Source: Gentiana macrophylla (taxonomy: Eukaryota; Streptophyta; Magnoliopsida; Gentianales; Gentianaceae). Taken from it: 64,000 bases of DNA. Below, piece after piece: positions 46,246-57,492 of the stretch. The stretch is taken from assembly GCA_026214975.1 (NCBI GenBank), contig CM047806.1, positions 54,081,947 through 54,145,946 of the forward strand, in the 5' to 3' direction. Below the pieces are notes generated by a model. It worked only from the letters and a program-made list of their open reading frames with translations, was not told where the DNA came from and did no database searches. How positions within the stretch are numbered: position 1 is the stretch's first letter; every line of letters begins with the position of its first letter. The translations under genes were made by a program, and so were the position numbers.

Positions 46246-47876
46246 GAAGTCCCTGGCGAGATAGGCATTGACTTTCCGACCGAGCAATTAATGAAGCTAA
46301 AGACTTTGAGGCCGTGGTATGCTGATTACGTTAACTACTTAGCGAGTGGGCATTTAAAAGATATGACATATCAGGAAAAGAAGAAATTTTTCAGCGACTT
46401 AAAGTATCTCGTATGGGAGGATCCATATCTTTTCAAGGTCTGCAAGGACGGGTTGCTTAGAAGGTGCGTTCCGGAGCATGAACAATTGGATATTCAGAGC
46501 AATGTCATAGTGGTCCCCATGGTGGACACTACGGAGCACCTAAGATAGTCACAAAATCCTTCAAGCTGGTTTTTACCGGCCTACCTTGTTTAAAGATGTC
46601 AAGCCTTTTGCAAGAAATCGTGATAGATGCCAAAGGGTAGGAGACTCAATAATAGGATGGAGATGCCTTTGAGGCCTATCTTGGAATGTGAAGTTTTCGA
46701 CGTCTGGGGCATTGATTTTATGGGACCGTTCCCATCATCATGCTCTGACAAATATATTCTGGTCTGTGTGGACTATGTTTCCAAGTGGGTAGAGGCCATA
46801 GCCACCCAAACTAATGATCACAAAGTTGTGAAGAAATTCTTGCAAAAGAATATCTTTACTAGATTTGGTTGTCCTAGAGCCCTTATCAGTGATGAAGGTT
46901 CGCATTTCTGTAATGCGCCGCTGGATAAAATTCTTGAGAAATATGGTGTCAAGCATAGAATTGGTACACCATACCACCCCCAAACAAGTGGCCAAGTCGA
47001 GATAAGCAACCAGAGCCTTAAAAGGATTTTGGAAAAAACGGTGAATTCCAATAGATCCAACTGGAGTCTGAAGTTGGACGACGCACTTTGGGCTTATCGC
47101 ACCGCGTTCAAGACCCCTATGGGTACGTCACCATTCCAAATGGCTTGCCATCTACCAGTCGAGCTGGAGCACAGAGCTTACTGGGCTATTAAATTCTTAA
47201 ACTTCGATAGCCAACTCTGTGGGGAGAAAAGATTATTGCAACTACATGAGCTCGATGAATTCAGACTCAGGGCCTACGAGAATGCCAAGCTGAGCAAGGA
47301 AAGAACGAAGGCACTCCACGATGCTAAGATTAAAGATCGGGAATTCAAAGTGGGAGACATGGCTTTGCTGTATAACACCAGGCTCCATCTTTTTGCTGGT
47401 AAGCTTAAATCTAGATGGTATGGCCCCTTTGAGATTCTTGATGTTCATCCCGGTGGAGCCGTTACGTTGAAAGGGTACGGCGATCAACCGTTCAAAGTCA
47501 ATGGTCACAGGATTAAGAAGTACTTTGGGCAACCTAAAGAAAAGCCTGAAGTACTATACTTTCAAAAGAGAAATGAAACGGTTGAGTCGTTTATTTGTGA
47601 AGAGATTCCATCCTACTTCTTTGGAGTGGATGATGACATTATTACCCTAACCTTGCGGATACTTCATCCGATGCTCCCGAGCTCATTAGCATACCTCAGC
47701 CGCATCTGAGAAACAAGAACAAGAAGAAAAGAGTCAGTGTTATCTGGAGAGAAAAATTTCATGATCTTATCGCGCACTTGACTTGTTGTTGTGGCGAAAA
47801 CCATTTCCGTCCTAGTCATTCTGATTCTAAAAGAGAAATGGTTAGCCTCAAACCCAAGTGGCCTGATCCAGGTTGA
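46246..47876 (+). pseudogene. Gypsy-3 integrase and pol C terminus
   Basis: The zinc-binding region (46246-46620) is frameshifted (YLFKVCKDGLLRRCVPEHEQ is seen). An open frame of 360 aa (46627-47709) holds the catalytic core: [15 protein letters not shown] (Asp), [16 protein letters not shown] (Asp), [14 protein letters not shown] (Glu position), then [17 protein letters not shown], a GPY/F-type motif, and [15 protein letters not shown]. After a shift at about 47700 the tail reads IWREKFHDLIAHLTCCCGEN and stops at 47874. There is no chromodomain. It would insert cDNA into chromosomes. Confidence 0.88.
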
Positions 47877-48255
47877 CTTGGTTTACTCTGTCAAGCTAAT
47901 GACAATAAAGAAGCGCTACTAGGAGGCAGCCTAGTCTTTTAAGTATTTCTTTTTAGTTAAGTTTTTAGGTTATTAGGAATAAAACCTTGGTGAGTTGTGT
48001 GTTGGTTATCCTTGTCCTATTTGTGAATGCTTTATGTGCCTACATGTTTACTCATATACCCCTTGTACCCCGAGATTATATGTTATGTCGAGTGTTGCAG
48101 ATACTATTGAGCGGTTTCTGCCAGTTATCACTTGTAGTGTTGTCTGTTCGTGATACGAGCTGCAGCGGTTCATTCAGGCTACGGCCTGACCTCTGCTAAC
48201 CTACAACCCGGCAATCATTTTGAAAACCAGCTAAGTATTCTTTTTCTTTTATTTG

Positions 48256-48296
48256 CACATTCTGAGGACATAATGTGATTTAAGTGTTGGGGGGTG
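48256..48296 (+). other. Inverted repeat plus internal polypurine tract (Gypsy-3)
   Basis: Arms CACATTCTG and CATAATGTG around AGGA (one mismatch) are followed by AGTGTTGGGGGGTG. Confidence 0.65.
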
Positions 48297-48757
48297 CAAT
48301 TCATGCTTTATTTTCGACAGTATGAGTAAGTATTTGTGATCTTTGATAAATAGTGAAATTTTAAATTTACACTTGGATAATTGTAAATCTTGAGCATGTA
48401 ATTGAAACAAATGGCTTGCTAGTTGTAGTTTCCTGACAATGATTTTATGTGACTTTGAGAGATAATTATAGCATGCTTTTACTGATTTGAGATAGTATTC
48501 ATTTCATATTCACGTAAGCCTTTGATATCGAAGCAATAATTTTGAACTGTATCCTTTCACTATTTTAGTGATTTATCTTAGAGAGATTTGTTCTTAATAG
48601 TAACAGTGAAGTAACACCTAAGTTCAGAACGTGCACTGTGAATATCGGAAGGTTTGAATGTGATAAGTGAAACGTAGCTAATGTTTTTGGAGAAAAGAAG
48701 TTGAGATAATAGTAAATAAATGGGTGTGTCGAAAGCTGGTCGATGATTGGAGTGCGG

Positions 48758-48870
48758 TAGGGCATTATCTCGAAATGTCCTATACCACTATGATGACCAA
48801 AAGCTCACGACAGTCAGGAGAAGCTACCTTATGATTTGAGTAAGGTAGGGTGTTATCACGAAACATCCTA
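48758..48870 (+). other. Conserved hairpin pair (Gypsy-3)
   Basis: Hairpin one (48758-48782) has TAGGGCATT / AATGTCCTA with loop ATCTCGA; hairpin two (48846-48870) has TAGGGTGTT / AACATCCTA with loop ATCACGA. Both stems are nine pairs with one G-U. Spacing is 88 bp. Each is followed closely by ACTATGA. Confidence 0.72.
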
Positions 48871-49249
48871 TTCTACTATGACGGGTAAGAGCTCATTCTA
48901 ATGTGCGTATAAAAGTGAAAAAAAAGTTAAAGACTTTGTTATCGTTGAATTTATACCCAGTATAAACCAAATGATATGCTGTAGGGATTATCCTACTGAG
49001 TGTGCGGGAAGACTTTGTGTGGAACGATTACTGCCTATACCTAGGATAGTCATTAAAATTATTCGAGAAGATACTTGTTTGAGAGGATTGTGGAGATTGA
49101 AAAGGGCTTGTCACACATACACCGAATCTATCTCTATGTTGGTATTACTTGCTATAGTTGTTGTATCTTCTGTTACGTGAGTTAGGGATCTATTTGGATT
49201 ACACGTACAGTGAGCCGGTTTTGATTGTTTTGTTCGGGACGAACAAAAG

Positions 49250-49266
49250 TCTAAGTGTGGGGGAGT
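49250..49266 (+). other. Gypsy-3 polypurine tract
   Basis: TCTAAGTGTGGGGGAGT stands immediately before the LTR start TGTTTACGG. Upstream GGGACGAACAAAAG matches the other elements. Confidence 0.85.
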
Positions 49267-50540
49267 TGTTTACGGCTAATTTTGTGGTTTATATCGAGTT
49301 ATTCCGTAACAATATCTTCCGTGTTTTAGTGATTTTTATAGAAAATCACTTGCTAAAAGGATAAATTTAGAGAATGGGTTGATAATTCAGTTAATTGCAA
49401 AATCGATCGTATTACGTGTTTTTATCGACGATTGTCTATCTATATATAGGCTTCTACATTTTGCATGCTTTTGATCGTCTTGTAGGCATGATTGCATGGC
49501 ATGAAAGAGGATTAGATGATGTTACATTGATGATTTGCATGGAAGAGAAGGATAAAGGCAAGCAGACTGGCGTCCAATGCTCAGTTCAAAGCGGACGGAC
49601 GTCCATGGAGGAAGACGAGCGTCCCCATGCAAGTTTCGAATATAGAGTCCTCAATTTCACTTGAATCAAGGCGTCAAGATTTTAAACTAAGCGTCCGTAA
49701 GGGATTTTTGATTCAGAGTTTGATGATTTTTAGTGGACGAACGTCCATTTTTGTATAGAACAGGCGTCTGACATGACTCGGCCCGATTCGAAGAATTTTG
49801 TGAAGACTGGACGGGCGTCCACCCTCTTGGACGGGCGTCCAAGGCCGACTTAACTCTAGCCGACCTAAAATCCTATAAATAGCAAACAGATGGAAACCCT
49901 AAAGATCATCATAATTCCAAATTGCACTTTTTAATAGAAGCGGCGAAATTGCAATTCATACCACATTATTCCACCGCACCAAAGCCTAATTAGAAGATGA
50001 ATTCTTCCAATCCAATAATCATGTTCATCAACATGATTGTTGGCTAAACAATTCATGATGGGACAACAGATGAAGCCAACACAACACCATCACAACCAAG
50101 GGATTTTCGAGTAGCAATTGTTTAGTGAGTTTGAATTTTAATTTCTTTATCAATTGAATAGATTTGAATGTTTGTTTTATTAGATTGAGAAATCAATGAA
50201 ACGCTTACTTGCTTTTGAATTTTAATGATAATTGGATTCATACATAGAACCATTCTTTTGATACGATTAGTAATAATTCAAGAAGTTGTTTATTATTGAT
50301 TGGGTAGGAGATTCGGAGACGAACTCGTGATCATGTTCTTAAATTGTTAATTTTGTTTTACTTGAGAAAGAAAACGAAAGCTAAGGAAACTAGATCGAAT
50401 TTAGGTTAGATCATACCAAGAAATATAATTCAATTCATGACTTGGTTGGGTGGTGGTTGTTTGGTGGATTCGTGTCATTCTACTGTTCTTTTAATTATTT
50501 GTTAAATCAATTCGTTCGTGTTAATTATACGATTAGTAGT
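49267..50540 (+). repeat. Gypsy-3 3' LTR (family B), truncated
   Basis: It starts TGTTTACGGCTAATTTTGTG and parallels the Gypsy-5 LTR (62012 leftwards). Palindrome boxes (49568-49845, including GGACGGGCGTCC twice near 49810-49840), CCGACTTA / CCGACCTA and TATA box TATAAATA (49874-49881) are present. It stops at GATTAGTAGT without the expected end (ACCGAACA in Gypsy-5), where LTR A2 begins, so roughly 250-350 bp are missing. Confidence 0.78.
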
Positions 50541-51502
50541 TGTTAAGGGTGATTTTATACGTTTTATAAGGATATATTTTATGTCAATTTTCCCCACATG
50601 TGGATGTTTCTCATAGAAATCGAGCTTTATATTGAAATATTGAGTAAGTGGTGTTTTCGATGGTTAAATTGTGAAACGTAACGAATTATGGGCTTAAATG
50701 ATGATTTTATATGATTTTGGAATTATGTTACGCATTGGTATGTTTTTCCTATTGTTGTAGATACTCATTGATGATGGAAGAGAGGATTTTAGAGAGCCAA
50801 ATTCGTGATTGGAAAGAATCAATCAAGATTTATGGAAGATTAAAAGAGATAAGCAAAGAAATAAATCAAGATAAAGATGGAATTATCAATTTGATCGACA
50901 CTGGACTGGCGTCCAAGGGAAGTGAACGAGCGTCCAAGTCAGGACGGGCGTTCAGAATATTGAACGAGCGTTCATAGGTCCGAGTAGAACGAGTCTCCGG
51001 ATCGCTTTCAAACGAACGTCCACCTCGATCCGAATGCATTGCGGACGGGCGTCCAGTGTTCCAAACGGGCGCCCAAGGCCGTATTCAAAGAAAACCGACT
51101 TAGGTTCTCAGTAGCGACCGACTTAGTTTTATTATAAATAGCGGCAGCCCCAAACCCTAATGACACACATTATTCTGCGGCAAAAACACAGTAGCAGCAG
51201 CCCTTCTTGAGGAGTTCAAGGCCGGTCGCCCGAGCCTTGTGCTCGGGTGATCCGGGGTTAGATTAGATGTAGTTTTCTTCCGTTTTTCGATTCATGGATT
51301 CAATCATGTACCAAACTACGTGAGTTTATTTATTTAATTTATTCAGTCCTTATTCGTTTTTATGATCTTTAATTTATTTTGTATCTTTCTGTGATTATGA
51401 TGATATTATGTGAATTAGATCGAGAGATAGTTTACTAATTGATGTTTACAACATACGGAAGTTGCGTAAACTAGATCACCATAGAAAGATAGGATTTTGA
51501 CA
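50541..51502 (+). repeat. LTR of family A, truncated (A2)
   Basis: It starts TGTTAAGGGTGATTTTATACG like A1 and ends in TTTTGACA beside the Gypsy-4 gag. It lacks the last 540 bp or so present in A1. Palindrome boxes at 50905-51085 (GGACTGGCGTCC, GAACGAGCGTCC, GGACGGGCGTTC, GAACGAGCGTTC and others), CCGACTTA twice, and TATAAATA at 51132-51140. Beyond the first 108 bp it diverges strongly from A1, so the two may not come from one insertion. Confidence 0.7.
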
Positions 51503-51969
51503 AATTACGAAATCCATGACTGAACTGAATACAAACTTCACCACATATTGTCAGAAGAATGATACAAGACTGACCAATCAAGAAGCTCTAGTGTAGAATC
51601 TGTCACACCAAGTGGGACAGATTGCAGAACAAGTGTCAGCCCGTCCTCTGGGATGATTGCCAAGTAATACTGAGAAAAATCCGAAGGACGTGAATGCAAT
51701 CATGACTAGAAGCGGAAAGGAACTGCCTGGACCTGTTATACCAACTATCCAGGTAGAATCAGAAAGCAGATAGCAGCAGAACGCAAGAATCTAAAGAAAA
51801 AGAGGGGCCGGTAACCCGGGACACTACTCCGGTAAACCAGGAGTCTGAAAATTCAGCAGACAATCAGGCAGAGCAGCAGCAGTTAGCAGGTAAGTTTTCA
51901 CGAACTGTAACTATTAATTCTGCTATATTACCCTGTCCTTCTAGGAAATATAAGCCGAATAATGATGAT
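51503..51969 (+). pseudogene. Gypsy-4 gag, C-terminal part
   Basis: TKSMTELNTNFTTYCQKNDT, then NLSHQVGQIAEQVSARPLG and NTEKNPKDVNAIMTRSGKEL are the conserved end of Athila-type gag. It continues the part broken off at 40231. An Ala/Gln/Glu-rich stretch follows. In-frame stops at 51593 and near 51650 break it. Confidence 0.78.
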
Positions 51970-52785
51970 GTGCGTTATAAAAAGTTTATCGAGATTTTTA
52001 AAAAGTTTCAAGTAAATATACCTATGGTAGAAGCTCTGGCTGGAATGCCAGAGTATGCGAAATTCTTGAAAGAAGAAATTTCTACCAAAAGGAAGTTGTT
52101 AGACCTTGAAACCATTTACCTGAACGAGGAATGCTCGGCAGTTTTGCAACGCAAACTGCCTCCCAAGTGTAAAGATCCTGGGAGCTTCCTCATACCGTGC
52201 ACAATTTGAGGAGTATGCCTGAACAAAGCATTATGTGATCTTGGAGCCAGTGTAAATCTAATGCCACTCTTCATGAAAGAGTTGAATGAGACATTTATAA
52301 CCCTTCAATTAGCAGATAGGTCTATGAAGCAACCATGTGGAGTGGTGGAGGATGTTTTGGTGAAAGTTGACAAGTTTGTATTCCCTGTAGACTTTGTGGT
52401 GCTAGACATGGAAGCTAACCACGATGTTCCATTGATCTTAGGAAGACCCTTCCTAGCCATAAGCAAAACATTGATAGATGTTCATAAGGGTGAGCTGATT
52501 CTCAGAGTGAATGAGGACAATGTAGTATTCAATGTGATGAATTCAATGAGATATGCTCAAGATGAAGGAGAAGCATGTTACATGCTAGATGCCATAGATG
52601 AACTTGTGATGGAATTATATCAGCAAGTGGCACTAGACCCTGAAGTAGGTGAGAATTTTCTCCTGAAGGAAGAGGAAAGCTATGAGGAAACCTGGCCTGG
52701 GTGTAGCGAAGGTCAAGTGCGAGCAATAGAACCTATATCTTCTATGGATTTAGGAGGAACCGTTCATAGACCTTCGTGGCACTAG
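51970..52785 (+). pseudogene. Gypsy-4 protease
   Basis: KKFQVNIPMVEALAGMPEYA and LNEECSAVLQRKLPPKCKDPGSF lead to CDLGASVNLMPLF (about 52227-52265). The active-site variant D-L-G-A-S is the usual Athila form. VPLILGRPFLA, the conserved second half of the fold, is at 52427-52460. A stop at 52207 (TGA in the PCTIG region) interrupts an otherwise open frame. The enzyme would process the polyprotein. Confidence 0.8.
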
Positions 52786-54269
52786 TTCTTTGACCTACAA
52801 TTGACTGGTAAGCTGCTAAGATCATCATTAGAGGAGCCACCAAGGAATTTAACATTAAAACATTTGCCATCTCACCTAAAGTACGTGTATTTACAAGAGG
52901 ATACTCTCCCCCTTATAATTCCAACATCATTATCACCTTTAAAGGAGGAGAAACTTTTAAGAGTACTGAGAGTGCATAGGGGAGCGTTTGGGTGGATGAT
53001 TGCAGATATTAGAGGAATAAGCCCATCAGTGTGCATGCATAAGATCTCTGTGGACCCTGAAAAGAAAGCGGTAGCACAGCCTCAAAGGGGTTGACGCCAC
53101 AACTGAAGGATGTTGTTAAGGAAGAGATCATAAAGATGTTGGAGATGGGAATCATTTTCCCAATTGCAGACAGTGAATGGGTAAGCCCAATTCATGTGGT
53201 GCCCAAGAAAGGAGGATACATTGTCCAACCTAATGAGTTTGATGAGTTAATCCCTGTGAGACTAATTACTGGACATCGAGTTTGCATTGACTTCAAAAAA
53301 CTGAATGATGCAACTCGTAAAGATCATTTTCCCTACCATTCATTGATCAAATGTTGGAAAGATTAAACGGTCATGTGTTTTATTGTTTCTTAGATGGATA
53401 TTCTGGTTACTATTAGATCCATATTGCCCTCGAGGACCGGGAGAAAACAACTTTCACACGTCCTTATGGAACTTTTGCGTGCAATCCATGCCTTTTGGGT
53501 TATGTAATGCACCAGCAACATTCCAAAGGTGCATGATATCATTATTTGCGGTCATAGTGGAAGATTTTCTGGAGATTTTCATGGATGATTTCTCTGTATT
53601 TGGAGATAGCATTGATAAATGATTCGACAATTTGAGTAAAGTGCTAAAGAGATGTGAAGAGACCAACCTTGTACTAAACTGGGAAAAATGCCATTTCATG
53701 GTTACAATTTGAATAGTGTTGGGTCATAGGATTTCAATGAAGGGAATGGAAGTTGATAGAGCAAAGATAGAGGTAGAGAAGTTACCCCCTCCAACGAACT
53801 TAAAGACGTTGCAAGCCTTCTTGGCCACGCCGGATTTTGTAGGAGGTTTATTAAGGACTTCTCTAAAGTTTCTAAACCTTTGATGGAATTACTTGCGAAG
53901 GATGTACCTTTCATGTTTGGAGAAGAGTGCAAGAAAGCATTTAACACATTAAAGAAAATGCTTATATCCGCCCCAATTCTGGTAGCACCATATTGGAATA
54001 AACCTTTTGAGTTGATGTGTGATGCAAGCGACACGGAAGTTGAAGCAGCCCTGGGACAAAGGGAGGATAAAATATTTAAGCCTATTTATTATGCCACTCG
54101 TACCCTTAAGAGTGACCAGAGGAATTATGCGAATACGGAGAAGGAATTCCTAGCTGTCATATTTGCGTTTGACAAGTTTCGTCCTTATCTGATAGGATCG
54201 AAAGTCACGGTATTCATTGACCATGCAGCTTTGAAATACCTTATAACCAAGTAAGACTCCAAGACAAGA
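52786..54269 (+). pseudogene. Gypsy-4 reverse transcriptase and RNase H
   Basis: FGWMIADIRGISPSVCMHKI (about 52987-53046), MGIIFPIADSEWVSPIHVVP, HRVCIDFKKLNDATRKDHFP, then after frame changes CFLDGYSGY, MPFGLCNAPATFQRCMISLF and the catalytic FMDDFSVFGDS (about 53578-53612). RNase H at 53980-54254 has FELMCDASDTEVEAALGQ, YYATRTLKSDQRNYANTEKE and FIDHAALKYL. Stops at 53092, 53366, 53416 and 53622 and a shift near 53710 break it. Confidence 0.85.
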
Positions 54270-54989
54270 TTGTTAAGATGGATTCTACTCTTACAAGAGT
54301 TTGATGTTGAGATTAAAGATAAAAAGGGATCTGAGAACCAGGTGGCTGATCACCTGTCGAGATTAACTTTGCTGGAAGAAGAGCAACCGACTGAGATCAA
54401 GGAAAGTTTTCCTGATGAACAACTTTTTTCCGTCTCAGTGGTAGCTCGGGTGGAATCTCAGACCCGATATCATACATCAAGAGTGGGCAATGTATACCTT
54501 TGGTTTGCTAACATTGTGAATTATCTAGCAGGAAAGTACTTACCACCAGAATTCAATAATGCAGATAAGAATAAATTCCTCACATATCTGAAGAATTATC
54601 ATTGGGACGATCCCTACCTATACAAATTGTGCCCTGATGCCATTCTTAGGAGATGCATCCACGATGATGAGATTCCAAGTATTTTGCACATGTATCATGC
54701 TAGAGAAGCTGGAGGTCACTATGGACCAAACAAGACAACAACAAAGGTACTGCGGTGTGGATTCTATTGGCCGACAATTCATAAATCGGCTTATGAGTTT
54801 ACAAGATCCTTTCATTCCTGTCAAATGACTGGTAATATTTCTAAGCGAAACAAAATGCCACTACAGAGTATCTTAGAAGTGGAAGTATTCGATGTTTTGG
54901 GAATTGATTTCGTTGGGCATTCACATCGTCAGAATCAAATCGTTACATCCTGGTAGCAGTTGATTATGTTTCAAAATGGGTGGAAGCAG
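54270..54989 (+). pseudogene. Gypsy-4 integrase, first part
   Basis: [20 protein letters not shown] ends RNase H. The zinc-binding domain has [20 protein letters not shown] and [20 protein letters not shown]; the first Cys of the usual C-x-x-C pair is Phe here. [11 protein letters not shown] gives the first catalytic Asp, then a frame change, and [10 protein letters not shown] ends at the solo-LTR insertion. The core continues at 56698. Confidence 0.83.
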
Positions 54990-56697
54990 TGTTCTTAGAT
55001 CTAAACGAGTTAGATCTACGCGCAGCGGATGGATCACGACTTATACATCACAATACACAATTAAAGGACTTAAACTTCTACAAGGGGGTTAAGATCATGT
55101 TACCGATAGTAGGAAGAGAAGCCAAGATCTTCCGATGTGTTCTCCAAACGGCGGTTGGTGGACACCCTTCTTGATACACGAACCTCCTTGATATGCAACA
55201 CCAAGAAAAACTTGGAGTTTTTCTTCTTCTAAAAACCCAAGACAAGAAAACTAACTTTTTCTCTCTTTTATTTGATGGTGGTCGAAATTTTCTTAGTGTA
55301 ATTTACACTTGGAATAACTCTCCTTTTATAGGAGAGTAAATCCTTGGTCTCCAAGTTTTAATTAATTAAATAATTAATTAATTAAACAAAATAAAAAGAT
55401 ATTTTCCTTAATGTATAATTGTGACATATTATTGACCAATAGGAAACCGAATAACATGTCATACAACCAATCACATAACAAGAATATTTTTTATTTTCCA
55501 CAACACAAGAAAATTAATTCTTGTGCTAATTGAGACCATAATGGCGCCACCCCTAGGGTTTAAAAGCCCACACAAAATGTCTTTTATGTGTATTATATTA
55601 TTTAGCCCAACTAAATAATATTCATGCATATCAATTAATTGGCCCAGCCGATTAATTATTTCTGAGGCCCAAATAACAAGATCATTAGTCTGAATTACAG
55701 AAGCCACATCGGGGACCATGGACCTATAACCAGTAGCTCCAATAATTAATTACTCATCGAATGTAATAAGTACATTAATTATTAATTCCGGATTACGCCA
55801 CCATAAACCCGAATCAACTCTACCGATTATAGATGTATACTTATACTCAACCCATAGAGTGAATAAGCGTCCATTGATATAATCACTACATACGGATTAA
55901 CCCTCCATAGATCGTCCATTCTCGAGGTGGGAAGTCTCCGTGAACCCGACTCGAAATATCTTATCCTTATTTACCATTAACCCCTCGATGATTAATTAGT
56001 TCACATATCCGACTAGTGATCAATTAGTCTAATATGAACTCCCGGGATCGATCACTTTCTTAAGGCTAACAAATAAGGGATTTGTCTCTCTACTTCCCCG
56101 CAGAAAGGAATGGATTCCATGTCTGTGAAAATCGAACTACTCACTCATACGGAGATAGTGCCAATGAGAAGTGGCTTGGAACACATATTTAAGTGAACCG
56201 TAACTAACACATCAAACACTACCCCGGGACAAGCAGCACCCTGTGATCACCTAAGGATTAAGGTTGATCCATATATGATCATCTAATTATTTAATAAGAT
56301 TCCTCGATTACGGAATTATATCGAAAATTCGATTAAATCGGTCCATCTCCTATATGAATGCCATCATATATAAATGCCCCACGTAGGTACCTCTACCGAC
56401 AAATCCGGATAAGACTATCACACCCTAAGGTGTTCTGGGCGCATTATTGGTGTTTTAATCAAAAGACCCTAAACTCTGATTAAGTTCACCACGGACTAAC
56501 AGTTTAAGCATATCTCCACTAACTCAATCCTCACGTGTAATCCATACACTGAGTTAAGTGGTTACATACAGATATACTTAGGGTTTGCAGCAGTGTATTA
56601 CTTTACAAGCACAAAGCAAGTAATAAGGTGAGATAAATTCTGTCATTCATTATTAAAAACAATTACACAAATTGTCTTTCGGGCACTACACCTAACA
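54990..56697 (-). mobile_element. Solo copia-type LTR inside Gypsy-4 integrase
   Basis: Ends are TGTTCTTAGATCTAAAC and CACCTAACA in plus orientation; on the minus strand it starts TGTTAGGTGTAGTGCCCG. A TATA box (TATAAAAGGAG, about 55323-55333, minus) with a downstream leader fixes the minus orientation. It splits integrase codons between KWVEA and STTNDSRVV. No coding sequence, primer site or polypurine tract is present, so it is a solo LTR of 1.7 kb. A 5-bp target duplication is not obvious (AGCAG versus GCTTC), so small changes at the left edge are likely. Confidence 0.8.
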
Positions 56698-57492
56698 GCT
56701 TCAACTACTAATGATTCCAGGGTTGTCCTGAGATTTCTTAAGATAAACATTTTGACGAGGTTTGGTGTGCCCAGAGCCATAATTAGTGACGGAGGGAGTC
56801 ATTTCTGCAATAGGTTGTTTGAGAAGTTAATGATGAGATATGGGGTTAGACATAAGATTGCAGCAGCATATCACCCCCAAATGAGTGGACAAGTAGAAGT
56901 CACAAACAGAGAGATTAAGAGGATTTTAGAGAAGACTGTGAATCCCACGAGGAAAGATTGGTCTTTGAAATTAGATGACGCTCTTTAGGCGTACAGAACA
57001 GCTTATAGGACCACAATTGGGATGTCACCATATATGATAGTGTTTGGAAAAGCATGTCATTTACCGGTAGAACTCGAGCACCGAGCGCTGTGGGCTACGA
57101 GGTTTCTGAACATGGATTAGGATTTAGCCGGTGAAAAGAGAATGCTAGAGTTGAATAGATTGGAAGAGTTTAGACTTCAAGCATATGAGAATGCAAGGAT
57201 TTACAAGGAAAGAACGAAACACCTACACGATAAGAAGATTCTGAACCGTACATTTCAAGAGGGAGATAAAGTGTTGGTGTACAACTCGCGTCTTCGTCTC
57301 TTTCCTGGGAAGTTGAAGTCTAGATGGTATGGACCACATGTAGACACGAAAGTCTACAATTCAGGTGCGTGTGAAGTTAGACATGACCACTCTGGGCAAA
57401 CTTTCACAGTTAACGGCCACAGGCTGAAACATTACCTAGAGCACAAGTATAACCCTAAATTGGAAGTCTTTACACTGGAAGAGCCTGAATAA
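56698..57492 (+). pseudogene. Gypsy-4 integrase, second part
   Basis: [20 protein letters not shown], then [20 protein letters not shown] (second Asp) and [20 protein letters not shown] (with the catalytic Glu), then WSLKLDDAL, stop (TAG for a Trp-like position), AYRTAYRT and [20 protein letters not shown], then a second stop. After these [40 protein letters not shown] and VNGHRLKHYLEHKYNPK end at 57492. There are two point stops and no frameshift across 260 codons. No chromodomain. Confidence 0.85.

Larger units (their letters stand above)
47877..49249 (+). other. Gypsy-3 3' non-coding cassette
   Basis: No gene. In order: AAGAAGCGCTACTAGGAGGC (47909), CTTGTACCCCGAGATTATATG-type sequence (about 48062), an inverted repeat plus internal polypurine tract (48256-48296), AGCCTTTGATATCGAAGC (about 48515), GTGAATATCGGAAGGTTTGA (about 48639), the hairpin pair (48758-48870), the third hairpin GTAGGGATTATCCTAC (48981-48996), and the run-up to the polypurine tract. 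Confidence 0.78.
41703..50540 (+). mobile_element. Gypsy-3, Athila/OTA-like element interior and truncated 3' LTR
   Basis: Gag, protease, RT, RNase H and integrase are homologous to Gypsy-2 in the same order; the integrase frame is the best preserved in the window. The 3' side has the cassette, a polypurine tract and an LTR (family B, 49267) that also occurs in Gypsy-5. The 5' side abuts an LTR of another type (A1), with the primer site and most of the leader deleted. So the visible unit is a deletion or recombination product rather than one clean insertion. Confidence 0.78.
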
